Assembly (NCBI RefSeq): GCF_027257975.1
Contig: NZ_JANZKX010000001.1
Coordinates: 744,001 to 808,000, forward strand
DNA: 64,000 nt
DNA from: Pelomonas sp. BJYL3
GTDB lineage: Bacteria > Pseudomonadota > Gammaproteobacteria > Burkholderiales > Burkholderiaceae_C
Reading direction: 5' to 3'
A program made the translations under genes and the position numbers. The notes below the pieces were generated by a model. That model was not told the origin of the DNA and did no database searches. It saw only the letters and a list, made by a program, of their open reading frames with translations. Of this stretch, positions 10,709 through 18,772 are shown piece by piece (positions within the stretch are counted from its first letter, which is position 1; every line of letters starts with the position of its first letter).

Positions 10709-10771
10709 CGCCACAGCGACCCACAATCTGACAATTTCTCCCACTTTACTAACCGACTTTCCCCAGGTCAA
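10709..10771 (-). promoter_or_regulatory. dcw promoter with MraZ-box-like repeats
   Basis: Minus strand: -35 TTGACC (10771-10766), a 17-base spacer, -10 TAAAGT (10748-10743). TGGGN-type repeats overlap and follow the -10: TGGGA (10743-10739), TGGGT (10723-10719) and TGGCG (10713-10709). They are spaced exactly 20 and 10 bases, i.e. on one helix face. Known MraZ sites are tandem TGGGN repeats at 10-base periodicity, so autoregulation is inferred. Confidence 0.72.
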
Positions 10772-10835
10772 GGAAAATCGGAAAAAAGTTCAATGAAATC
10801 AATCACTTACAGTTGATTTCAGTGGCGCGGCGCAG

Positions 10836-10863
10836 AAAAAAAGTCCTTCAAAAATAAGGACTT
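10836..10863 (-). terminator. Intrinsic terminator upstream of the mraZ promoter
   Basis: Perfect 8-base inverted repeat AAGTCCTT / AAGGACTT with a 7-base loop (10841-10863). On the minus strand it is followed by a run of seven T, so it would stop leftward transcription before it reaches the mraZ promoter. The rest of 10772-11021 contains only this element and the lacI upstream region. Confidence 0.5.
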
Positions 10864-10994
10864 GCAGATCGCACTAAAAGTGCTGGATGAACTGCGCACC
10901 CCCGGTTTGAGGACTTTCCCGCAGTGCCCGCCACGAGGCGCGCGGGGCCTGGCGCGCACGCCGAACGCTGCCCTTACACTCGCGCAAACCTTCA

Positions 10995-11008
10995 CGCAAA
11001 CGCTTTCA
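10995..11008. promoter_or_regulatory. Degenerate LacI-family operator before lacI
   Basis: CGCAAACGCTTTCA matches 11 of 14 bases of the TGAAAGCGCTTTCA palindrome found elsewhere in the locus. It ends 13 bases before the lacI start codon. One half-site is intact (CGCTTTCATAG). It suggests weak autoregulation. Confidence 0.45.
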
Positions 11009-11021
11009 TAGCGCTCCGCCC

Positions 11022-12071
11022 ATGGCTCGTACCCCCGCTCCGCCCTCGGCCCGCAAGGCCGGCCCCGTCACGCTCGGCATGGTGGCCGAGGCCAGCGGCG
11101 TGTCGCCCAGCACCGTGTCCCGCATCCTCAACGGCACGGCGGTGGTGAGCGCGGAGAAGAAGGCGGCGGTGGACCGCGCCATCGCCGAGCTGGGCTTCGT
11201 GCCCAACCCGATCGCGCGCGGCCTGGCGGGCGGGCGCACGATGAGCATCGGGGTGATCACCCAGTTCATCGACAGCCCCTTCTTCGGCGTCGCCATGCGC
11301 GGCATCGAGGAGACGCTCAGCGAGGCGCACTACAGCGCCCTCTTCGTCAGCGGCCACTGGGACGTGGAGGTGGAGCAGCGCTGCATCGACACCCTGATGG
11401 GCCGCCGCGTGGACGGCATGATCATCCTCAACGGCCGGGTGGGCGACGCTGCGCTGCGCCAGCTGGCCAAGCAGGTGCCCACTGTGGTGACGGGGCGCAG
11501 CATCAAGGCGCCCAATGTCTACGCCATGGACTACGACCACCGCGAGGGTGCGCGCCTGGCCACCCAGCACCTGATTGCGCGGGGCCACCGGGACATCGCC
11601 CACATCGGCGGTGACCAGAGCCACTCCGACGCCCGCGAGCGCCTGGCCGGCTACCAGGCCGCGCTGGAGGCCGCTGGCATCCCCTTCCGCCCGGCCCTGG
11701 TGGAATGCGGCAACTACCTGGAGGAAGGCGGCCGCCAGGCGGCCGAGCGCCTGCTGGCCAGCCCGCAGCGCTTCACCGCCCTCTTTGCCGCCAATGACCA
11801 GATGGCCATGGGCGCCGCCGTGGCCCTGCACAAGGCCGGCCTGCGCGTGCCGCAGGACATCTCCCTGGTGGGCTTCGACGACCTGGCCCTGGCCACGCAC
11901 ATGACCCCGCCCCTCACCACGGTGCACCAGGCCAGCCTGGAGCTGGGTCGGCTCACCGCCCAGGCCCTGCTGGAGATGCTGGCCGGCGGCAAGCCCACGC
12001 TGAAACTGCCCGAGCCCCGCCTCGTGGAGCGCGACTCTGTGGCCGCCCTGGCCCGCAGCGCCGGGCGCTGA
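11022..12071 (+). CDS. LacI-family transcriptional repressor of the sugar locus
   Basis: 349-aa regulator. An N-terminal helix-turn-helix (residues ~16-40, VTLGMVAEASGVSPSTVSRILNG) is followed by the hinge helix (PNPIARGLAG) and a periplasmic-binding-protein-like sensor domain, ending with DLALATHMTPPLTTVHQ, typical of the family. It is transcribed toward the TonB receptor gene and precedes the genes carrying TGAAAGCGSTTTCA palindromes, so it is the natural candidate for their repressor. The inducer is unknown; glucose or a gluco-oligosaccharide is a reasonable guess from the neighbours. Confidence 0.93.
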   Translation: MARTPAPPSARKAGPVTLGMVAEASGVSPSTVSRILNGTAVVSAEKKAAVDRAIAELGFVPNPIARGLAGGRTMSIGVITQFIDSPFFGVAMRGIEETLSEAHYSALFVSGHWDVEVEQRCIDTLMGRRVDGMIILNGRVGDAALRQLAKQVPTVVTGRSIKAPNVYAMDYDHREGARLATQHLIARGHRDIAHIGGDQSHSDARERLAGYQAALEAAGIPFRPALVECGNYLEEGGRQAAERLLASPQRFTALFAANDQMAMGAAVALHKAGLRVPQDISLVGFDDLALATHMTPPLTTVHQASLELGRLTAQALLEMLAGGKPTLKLPEPRLVERDSVAALARSAGR

Positions 12072-12201
12072 AGGCGCCGCCAGAAATCGGTTTCAGTCCG
12101 CCACAGCAGGCCTTCCCGGGCCGCTGTTGCTTTGCTGCAGGGCAGCACGTTCGTATTAGGGTGATGCCTAGGTCACACCGCTTGGTGGCTGGCGCTACTA
12201 T

Positions 12202-12217
12202 TTGAAAGCGCTTTCAA
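12202..12217. promoter_or_regulatory. LacI-family operator before the TonB-dependent receptor
   Basis: Perfect palindrome TTGAAAGCGCTTTCAA with the central CG typical of LacI-family sites. TACTAT (12196-12201) directly before it can serve as a -10 element, so a bound repressor would cover the start of transcription. No good -35 was seen. Confidence 0.82.
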
Positions 12218-12274
12218 TGCAGCAGGGTTCGAAGCGCCCCTGTTGCCACACCAAAACCACCAGGAGACAGACCC

Positions 12275-15271
12275 ATGACCCGCAACCCGCGCCGCCGCCA
12301 CCTCGTGCCCTTGAGCCGGCTGGCCGCCGCCTGCGCCGTTCTCATCGCCCCGACCCTGCAGGCCCAGACGGCCGAGCCTGCCAAGAAGGACGAGGGGGCG
12401 CAGCTGGACACCGTCGTGATCACCGGCATCCGCAAGAGCCTGGACAGCTCCCTGGACCTCAAGCGCAAGGCGCAGGGCGTGGTGGACGGCATCGTGGCCG
12501 AGGACATCGGCAAGTTCCCGGACACCAACCTGGCCGAGTCCATGCAGCGCATCGCCGGCGTGTCCATCGACCGCGCCAACGGCGAGGGCTCGCGGGTGAC
12601 GGTGCGTGGCGTGGGCCCCGACTTCAATCTGGTCCTGCTCAACGGCCGCCAGATGCCGGCCGCCAACCTGGCCGACACCACCGCCTCCAACGCCCGCTCC
12701 TTCGACTTCGCCAACCTCGCCTCCGAAGGCGTGGCGGCGCTGGAGGTCTACAAGACCGGCCGCTCGGAGAATCCCACCGGCGGCATCGGCGCCACCATCA
12801 ACATCAAGACCGCCCGGCCGCTGGACAACCCCAAGACCGTGGCCAGCTTCGGCGCGAAGCTCGTCAGCGACGACTCCAACAAGCGCCTGCCCGGCGTGAT
12901 CGCCGGCTCGCAGACCACGCCGGAGCTCTCGGGCATCTACAGCCAGGTCTTTGCCGACGGCACCTTCGGCATCGCCCTCAGCGGCAGCCTGCAGAAGCGC
13001 AACTCCGGCTACAACCAGGCCGGCGTGCCCAATGGCTGGTACAGCAAGCCCGGCAACCTGGCCAATGCCAATGACTGGACGGCCCTGCCCCTGCCCAACG
13101 AGCCCGGCGGCAGCAAGATCACCAACCGGCCCAAGCCGACGGATCTGTACGAGGTGCCCCAGAACCTCATGTACAGCATGAACGGCATCGAGCGCACGCG
13201 CACCAACGGGCAGCTGGTGCTGCAGTACCGCCCGATGAAGGACCTGACGCTGACGCTGGACAAGACCTACTCCGAGAACAAGATCCACACCAAGCGCAGC
13301 GAGCTCTCGGCCTGGTTCAACTTCGCCTACGACAAGACCACCTGGGCGGATGGCCCCATCGCCTCGCCCCTGATCTTCTCGGAGCTCTACACCAACGGCC
13401 CGGCCGACGTGGCCATGGGCGGCGCCTACTACGGCACCAGGAACAAGAACGACTCCACCGGCTTCAACGCCGCCTGGCGCGCCTCGGAGCGCCTGAAGCT
13501 GGAGCTCGACGCCCACCACTCCGTGGCCACCGCCGGCGCCGACAGCCCCTACGGCACCAACAACGCCCTGGGCGTGTCCATGCAGAACCGCGCCAGCGAC
13601 CGCGTGGACTTCTCGGGCAAGTTCCCGGTGCTGGGCATCGGCCTCTCCGGCAATCCGGCGGACAGCGCCAGCCTCATGCAGGTCACCGGCTCGTCCTTCC
13701 GCAATGCCTACATGCGCAATGCCATCGACCAGGCGCAGATCAAGGGCAAGTACACGCTGTCGGACGCGTCCAACCTGGACTTCGGCGTGGGCCTGACCAA
13801 GGTGAACAACCGCACCGCCTTCGCCAACGTGCAGCAGAACGACTGGGGCGGCCACAACAAGCCCAGCGACTACGCCGACACCCTCTGGCAGGCCGACACC
13901 ATCCAGCAGTACTTCAGCCGCGCCATGGACTCGGCGGACCGCTCGGCCATGGTCAACAACTTCTTCGTCTGGGACTTCAACGCCGTGCGCGACGCCGCGG
14001 TGAAGGCCGACGGCAGCGACAAGTGGTTCAAGGCCACCGACAACTTCGACGACGACCGCCGCACGCAGGAGCGCAGCACCAGCGCCTTCGTCCAGTACAG
14101 CGCCGACTTCGACTGGGGCGTGCCCATGAGCGCCGCCCTGGGCCTGCGCTACGAGCGCACCAAGGTTGACTCGCAGGCCCTGGTGCCCATCGCCACGGGC
14201 ATCCAGTGGGTCTCGGCCAACGAGTTCGCCATCCTCAAGGGCGCGCCGGGCTTCACCAGCCTCTCCGGCAAGTACAGCTACCTGCTGCCCAGCATCGACT
14301 GGGAAGCCGAGCTGAGCAGCCAGTGGAAGGTGCGCGCCAGCTTCGGCGAGTCCATCGGCCGCCCGGGCTGGGACAAGATCCAGGGCGGGCAGACGCTCAC
14401 CGAGTACCGCGCCGGTGGCGGCACCGGCAACCAGGGCAATCCGGGCCTGAAGCCGCTGCTGTCCAAGAACTTCGACTTCTCCGCCGAGTACTACTACGCC
14501 AAGAGCAGCTACGCCGCGGTCGGCATCTTCCGCAAGAACATCAGCAACTACATCGGCACCAGCGTGGTCCCGATGACGCCCTTCAGCCTGACCTCGCCCA
14601 TCAACGGCGCGCTGTTCAAGGAGGCGGCTGCTTCTTGCGGCGGGGCGGACCTCACCTGCGTGCGCAACTACCTGCTGAACACCTACAACGGCCGCAATGG
14701 CATCGTGAAGACCGGCGTGGACGGCTCGGGCAACGCCCTGGGCACCATCGCCGGTCAGTCGGGCGACCCGATGGCGGTGTTCAACATCAGCGTGCCCACC
14801 AACCAGCGCAGCGACCACATCAACGGCCTGGAGCTCAACGTCCAGCACGCCTTCGGCCGCAGCGGCTTCGGGCTGGCCGCCAACTACACCTACGTGCGCT
14901 CGGGCCTGAAGTTCAAGGACGACGACCTGCAGGATCAGAACGCGCTGGTGGGCCTCAGCAACTCCGCCAACCTGGTGGGCTTCTACGAGGACGACCGCTA
15001 CAGCGTGCGCATGGCCTACAACTGGCGCGGCGAGTTCCTCAACAGCACCAATGCGGCGGTGAACGGCGGCTCCGGCCCGTCCTACACCGAGCCCTACGGC
15101 CAGTGGGATCTCAGCATCGGCTACAAGTACAGCCCTCACCTGAGCTTCCAGTTCGAGGCGATCAACCTCAACGACGGCGTGATCCGCACGCATGGCCGCA
15201 CCCGGCTGGAGGTGCAGTCGGTCACGCAGACCGGCCGCCGCTTCATGGTGGGCGCGCGCTACACCTTCTGA
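12275..15271 (+). CDS. TonB-dependent receptor, oligosaccharide uptake
   Basis: Outer-membrane active transporter, 998 aa. A signal peptide (residues 1-30, ending LQA) is followed by a TonB box-like DTVVITG (45-51), a plug domain (to about 180, with NGRQMP and a GGIGATINIKT end) and a long beta-barrel closing with the terminal Phe (GARYTF). It lacks an N-terminal STN signalling domain. The length and the sequence after the TonB box (GIRKSLDSSLDLKR) are those of the large TonB-dependent receptor subfamily seen in carbohydrate loci of Xanthomonas and Caulobacter. The ATG has a clear AGGAGA site. An operator lies 58 bases upstream. The substrate is inferred from the neighbours. Confidence 0.94.
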   Translation: MTRNPRRRHLVPLSRLAAACAVLIAPTLQAQTAEPAKKDEGAQLDTVVITGIRKSLDSSLDLKRKAQGVVDGIVAEDIGKFPDTNLAESMQRIAGVSIDRANGEGSRVTVRGVGPDFNLVLLNGRQMPAANLADTTASNARSFDFANLASEGVAALEVYKTGRSENPTGGIGATINIKTARPLDNPKTVASFGAKLVSDDSNKRLPGVIAGSQTTPELSGIYSQVFADGTFGIALSGSLQKRNSGYNQAGVPNGWYSKPGNLANANDWTALPLPNEPGGSKITNRPKPTDLYEVPQNLMYSMNGIERTRTNGQLVLQYRPMKDLTLTLDKTYSENKIHTKRSELSAWFNFAYDKTTWADGPIASPLIFSELYTNGPADVAMGGAYYGTRNKNDSTGFNAAWRASERLKLELDAHHSVATAGADSPYGTNNALGVSMQNRASDRVDFSGKFPVLGIGLSGNPADSASLMQVTGSSFRNAYMRNAIDQAQIKGKYTLSDASNLDFGVGLTKVNNRTAFANVQQNDWGGHNKPSDYADTLWQADTIQQYFSRAMDSADRSAMVNNFFVWDFNAVRDAAVKADGSDKWFKATDNFDDDRRTQERSTSAFVQYSADFDWGVPMSAALGLRYERTKVDSQALVPIATGIQWVSANEFAILKGAPGFTSLSGKYSYLLPSIDWEAELSSQWKVRASFGESIGRPGWDKIQGGQTLTEYRAGGGTGNQGNPGLKPLLSKNFDFSAEYYYAKSSYAAVGIFRKNISNYIGTSVVPMTPFSLTSPINGALFKEAAASCGGADLTCVRNYLLNTYNGRNGIVKTGVDGSGNALGTIAGQSGDPMAVFNISVPTNQRSDHINGLELNVQHAFGRSGFGLAANYTYVRSGLKFKDDDLQDQNALVGLSNSANLVGFYEDDRYSVRMAYNWRGEFLNSTNAAVNGGSGPSYTEPYGQWDLSIGYKYSPHLSFQFEAINLNDGVIRTHGRTRLEVQSVTQTGRRFMVGARYTF

Positions 15272-15283
15272 GCGCCGCCTGAT

Positions 15284-15314
15284 CAGGGATCCTGCCCTCC
15301 CCGGCGGGATCCCT
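15284..15314 (+). other. Intercistronic hairpin after the TonB receptor
   Basis: Nine-base perfect inverted repeat CAGGGATCC / GGATCCCTG with a 13-base loop, 12 bases after the receptor stop. No T-run follows, so it may stabilise the receptor mRNA or attenuate rather than fully terminate read-through into the SapC gene. Confidence 0.5.
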
Positions 15315-15353
15315 GTCTCCCTACCATCGGCCCACGCCCGCCCTGGAACGCCC

Positions 15354-16049
15354 ATGCGCCCCGCCCTGCTCGACAACATCAGCCACCAGGCCCTGCGCCT
15401 GGACCCCGCGCCCTCCCGCGCCTTTGGCGACGACCTGCCGGTGGTGCCCACCGTGCCGGCGGAATTCCGCCTGCTGCAGGCCTGCTTCCCCATCGTCTTC
15501 CAGGCCTGCACGGGCGAGCTGCCCTTCCAGCCGGTGGCGCTGATGAGCCTCAGCGGCGCGGGCAATCGCTTCCTCGGCCCGCAGGGCTGGGACGCGCCCC
15601 ATCTGCCCTGGGCCCTGGCGCGCCAGCCGCTGATGGTGGGCCGGGACGCCACGCAATGGGTGGTCCACATCGACCTGGACAGCCCCCGCCTGAGCGACAG
15701 CACGGGCGATCCCCTCTTCCTGCCCCAGGGCGGCCTCTCGCCGCTGCTGGAGCAGCGCATCAGCGTGCTGCAGGCCCTGCATGAGGGGCTGCAGACCCTG
15801 CCGGCCTTCATCGCCACCCTGCTGCGCCTGGAGCTGCTGGAGCCCATGGCCCTGGACCTGCCCGTGGCAGGCGGCGGCACCCGGCGCATTGGCGGCTTCC
15901 ACGTCATCCACGAGGAGCGCCTGGACGCGCTGCCCGGCACCGTGGTGGCCGATCTGCACGAGCGCGGCTACTGGCTGCCGCTGGCCATGGCCGTGGCTTC
16001 GCTGTCGCGCTTTGGCGAGCTGATGCGGCGCGAGCAGCACCTGTCCTGA
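15354..16049 (+). CDS. SapC family protein
   Basis: 231-aa protein without signal peptide or membrane helix. VPAEFRLLQACFPIVFQ, FQPVALMSL and NRFLGPQGWDAP match the SapC family (named after a Campylobacter fetus S-layer-locus protein). Members commonly sit beside TonB receptors and flavin halogenase-like proteins in carbohydrate loci, but their biochemical role is not established. The ATG at 15354 is chosen because the frame upstream runs back into the receptor gene. It is followed after 10 bases by the cupin gene, suggesting one transcript. Confidence 0.85.
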   Translation: MRPALLDNISHQALRLDPAPSRAFGDDLPVVPTVPAEFRLLQACFPIVFQACTGELPFQPVALMSLSGAGNRFLGPQGWDAPHLPWALARQPLMVGRDATQWVVHIDLDSPRLSDSTGDPLFLPQGGLSPLLEQRISVLQALHEGLQTLPAFIATLLRLELLEPMALDLPVAGGGTRRIGGFHVIHEERLDALPGTVVADLHERGYWLPLAMAVASLSRFGELMRREQHLS

Positions 16050-16059
16050 GGGCCCCGAG

Positions 16060-17073
16060 ATGCCGGCGATGCGCGAGCTGCCCTGCACGCCCGGCCAGGT
16101 GCCGCCCTCGCTGACGGGCAGCGGCCCGGACGGCGACGCGCCCTGCGTGCTGCGCGGCCTGGTCTCGCACTGGCCCCTGGTGCAGGCCGCGCGCCGCAGC
16201 CCGCGCGAGGCCGCCGAGCTGCTGCGCGGCCACTGGCGCGACGCCACCGTGGGCGTCTACCAGATGGCACCAGAGACCGGCGGCCGCATCGCCTACACGC
16301 CGGACTTCAAGGGCTTCAACTTCCAGCGCGCCCTGCTGCCCTTCGGCACCGTGCTGGACCAGCTGATGGCCTGCCTGGACGACCCGGCGCCGCCCACCGT
16401 CTACATGGGATCCACCACCGTGGACGCCTGCCTGCCCGGCCTGCTGGACGCGCACCCGCTCGCCTTCGAGGCAGCGGAGCCGCCCCTGGTGAGCCTGTGG
16501 CTGGGCAACCGCGTCACCGTGCCGTCCCACCAGGACTGGCCCGCCAACATCGCCTGCTGCGTCAGTGGCCGGCGCCGCTTCACGCTCCATCCGCCGGACG
16601 CCGTGGGCGATCTCTACATCGGCCCGCTGGACCTCACGCCGGCCGGCCAGCCCATCAGCCTGGTCGACGCCGCCGCGCCGGACCTGCAGCGCTTCCCGCG
16701 CTACGCCGCCGCGCAGGCCCGTGCGCAAGCGGTGACCCTCGAGGCGGGCGACGCGATCTACATCCCCAGCCAGTGGTGGCACCAGGTCCAGGCCCTGGAC
16801 CCCTTCAGCGGCCTGATCAACTACTGGTGGCGCCGCACGCCCGCCTGGCAGGACTCGCCCATGAACGCGCTGTGGCTGGCCCTGGCCACCGTGCGAGAAC
16901 TGCCGCCCGCCGAACGCGCGGCCTGGCGCGCGCTGTTCGACCACTACGTCTTCGAGGCCGGCGAGCACACCGCCGCCCACCTGCCGCCCGACGCGCGCGG
17001 CCTGCTCGGCCCGATGGACGAGACCGCCCACCGGCGCCTGCGCGCCCTGCTGCTCAACAAGCTCAACCGATGA
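16060..17073 (+). CDS. JmjC/cupin_8-like putative Fe(II)/2-oxoglutarate oxygenase
   Basis: 337-aa cytoplasmic protein of the cupin-like/JmjC class. The metal-binding facial triad is visible as HQD (in VPSHQDWPANIACC) and a distal His in IPSQWWHQVQ, with the usual GRRRFTLHPPD strand between them. Relatives include tRNA and protein hydroxylases, so an oxygenase is likely, but the substrate is unknown. It lies between the SapC and halogenase genes. A second in-frame ATG at 16069 is an alternative start. Confidence 0.85.
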   Translation: MPAMRELPCTPGQVPPSLTGSGPDGDAPCVLRGLVSHWPLVQAARRSPREAAELLRGHWRDATVGVYQMAPETGGRIAYTPDFKGFNFQRALLPFGTVLDQLMACLDDPAPPTVYMGSTTVDACLPGLLDAHPLAFEAAEPPLVSLWLGNRVTVPSHQDWPANIACCVSGRRRFTLHPPDAVGDLYIGPLDLTPAGQPISLVDAAAPDLQRFPRYAAAQARAQAVTLEAGDAIYIPSQWWHQVQALDPFSGLINYWWRRTPAWQDSPMNALWLALATVRELPPAERAAWRALFDHYVFEAGEHTAAHLPPDARGLLGPMDETAHRRLRALLLNKLNR

Positions 17074-17098
17074 GCCCCCCTTTCCCGAGAGGCCAGCC

Positions 17099-18622
17099 AT
17101 GACACCCTTCCACACCACGCAAGCCGTCCGCCGCGTCGTCATCGCCGGAGGCGGCACCGCCGGCTGGATGGTCGCGGCACTGATGGGCAAGCTGCTCGGG
17201 AAGCAGCTGCAGATCCGCCTGGTGGAGTCTGAGGAGATCGGCACCGTGGGCGTGGGCGAGGCCACCATCCCCGCCCTGCATGCGTACCACGAGCTGCTGG
17301 GCATCAACGAGGCCGAGTTCATGGCCGCCACCCAGGCCACCTTCAAGCTGGGCATCCAGTTCGAGGGCTGGAAGACGCCGGGTGAGTCCTACATCCACGC
17401 CTTCGGCCGCACGGGCCAGGACCACTGGAGCGCCGGCTTCCAGCACTTCTGGCTCAAGGGCCGGGCGCAGGGCCTGGCCCGGCCCTATGGCGAGTACTGC
17501 CTGGAGCTGCGCGCCGCGGAGGCCCAGCGCTTCGCCCACCTGCCGCGCAACGGCCTGAACTACGCCTACCACCTGGACGCCTCGCGCTACGCCCGCTTCC
17601 TGCGCGCGATCGCCGAGAGGCACGGCGTGCAGCGCCTCGAAGGCAAGATCGCTGCCGTGCTGGCCGAGGGACCGGACGGGGCGCTGAGCGCGCTGCGCAT
17701 GCAGGACGGCAGCCTCGTCGAGGGCGAGCTCTTCATCGACTGCACCGGCTTCCGCTCCCTGCTGCTGGGCGAGACCCTGGGCGTGGCCTACGAGGACTGG
17801 ACCCACTGGCTGCCCTGCGACCGCGCCGTGGCCGTGCAGACCGCCGCGGTGGGCGAGGCCCCGCCCTACACCCGCTCCATCGCCCATGACTTCGGCTGGC
17901 AGTGGCGCATCCCCCTGCAGCACCGCGTGGGCAACGGCCTGGTCTACAGCAGCCGCCTGCTGGCCGATGCCGACGCGCCCGACATGCTGCGCCGCCACGT
18001 GGAGGGCGAGCTGCTCATCCAGCCCCGCCTGCTGCGCTTCACGCCCGGGCAGCGCCTGCGCAGCTGGGAGAAGAACTGCATCGCCGTGGGCCTGTCCAGT
18101 GGCTTCATCGAGCCGCTGGAGTCCACCAGCATCCACCTGATCCAGCGTGCCGCCATCCGCCTGCTGCAGATGTTCCCGGCCGGCGGCATCCAGGCCTGCG
18201 ACATCGAGGAGTTCAACCGCCAGTCGCAGAAGGACCTGGAGCACATCCGCGACTTCATCGTGCTGCACTACCACCTCAATGCCCGCCCAGGTTCGGCGCT
18301 GTGGACGCACTGCCGCGAGATGGCGGTGCCGGCCAGCCTGCGCCATCGCCTGGAGCTCTTCGCCCAGACGGGCCGCGTGTTCCGCCCTGCCGACGAGCTT
18401 TTCGCCGAGAACTCCTGGATCCAGGTCATGCTGGGCCAGGGCCTCACGCCCCAGGCCTGGCACCCGGTGGCCGACCTGATGGGCGAAGCCGAGCTGCGGC
18501 AGTTCCTGGGCACCCTCCACGAGCAGGTGGCCCACACGGTGCAGTCCCTGCCGCCGCACGAGGCCTATGTGCGCCGCTTCTGCGCGGCCGCGCAGGCCCG
18601 GGCCGAGCAGGCCATGGCCTGA
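17099..18622 (+). CDS. Flavin-dependent halogenase-like protein (tryptophan halogenase family)
   Basis: 507-aa FAD-binding protein. It keeps the dinucleotide motif GGGTAG (residues 17-22), the catalytic-lysine region ATFKLGIQFEGW (K83), the halogenase fingerprint WQWRIP (267-272) and the GFIEPLEST motif holding the second active-site glutamate. By family knowledge this is the full set for an FADH2-dependent halogenase, which needs a separate flavin reductase; none is seen nearby. Homologues beside TonB receptors are frequent, and some accept indoles in vitro, but their physiological substrate is unsettled. It follows the cupin gene by 25 bases. Confidence 0.9.
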   Translation: MTPFHTTQAVRRVVIAGGGTAGWMVAALMGKLLGKQLQIRLVESEEIGTVGVGEATIPALHAYHELLGINEAEFMAATQATFKLGIQFEGWKTPGESYIHAFGRTGQDHWSAGFQHFWLKGRAQGLARPYGEYCLELRAAEAQRFAHLPRNGLNYAYHLDASRYARFLRAIAERHGVQRLEGKIAAVLAEGPDGALSALRMQDGSLVEGELFIDCTGFRSLLLGETLGVAYEDWTHWLPCDRAVAVQTAAVGEAPPYTRSIAHDFGWQWRIPLQHRVGNGLVYSSRLLADADAPDMLRRHVEGELLIQPRLLRFTPGQRLRSWEKNCIAVGLSSGFIEPLESTSIHLIQRAAIRLLQMFPAGGIQACDIEEFNRQSQKDLEHIRDFIVLHYHLNARPGSALWTHCREMAVPASLRHRLELFAQTGRVFRPADELFAENSWIQVMLGQGLTPQAWHPVADLMGEAELRQFLGTLHEQVAHTVQSLPPHEAYVRRFCAAAQARAEQAMA

Positions 18623-18658
18623 GCCCCTCCGTGATGGCGCCACCGAGGGCCCGCGCCA

Positions 18659-18702
18659 TTGACACAGGCACCCGGCTTCCCTATAGTTTGAAAGCGCTTT
18701 CA
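18659..18702 (+). promoter_or_regulatory. Near-consensus sigma-70 promoter with LacI-family operator at the start site
   Basis: TTGACA (18659-18664), a 17-base spacer and TATAGT (18682-18687), followed two bases later by the palindrome TGAAAGCGCTTTCA (18689-18702). This strong promoter would be blocked directly by a bound repressor. It drives the ABC transporter and GH1 operon. Confidence 0.85.
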
Positions 18703-18772
18703 TAGTCGATGCGCGCAGGCGGCATCGAACGCCAGGCGTCACCAGGCGCCCAAGACAAGGACAAGAGACAAA

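Noticed and set aside
10703-10771. Longer mraZ starting at TTG 10771
   Set aside because: The added residues coincide with the promoter and MraZ boxes and have no counterpart in MraZ proteins.
12182-12201. TTGGTG / TACTAT as a sigma-70 promoter for the receptor
   Set aside because: The spacer is only 8 bases; TACTAT may be a -10 but the -35 must lie elsewhere.
12173-15940. 1255-codon open frame on the minus strand
   Set aside because: It is antisense to the TonB receptor and SapC genes; the product is Ala/Gly/Val/His-rich with no family motif, as expected for the shadow frame of GC-rich coding DNA.
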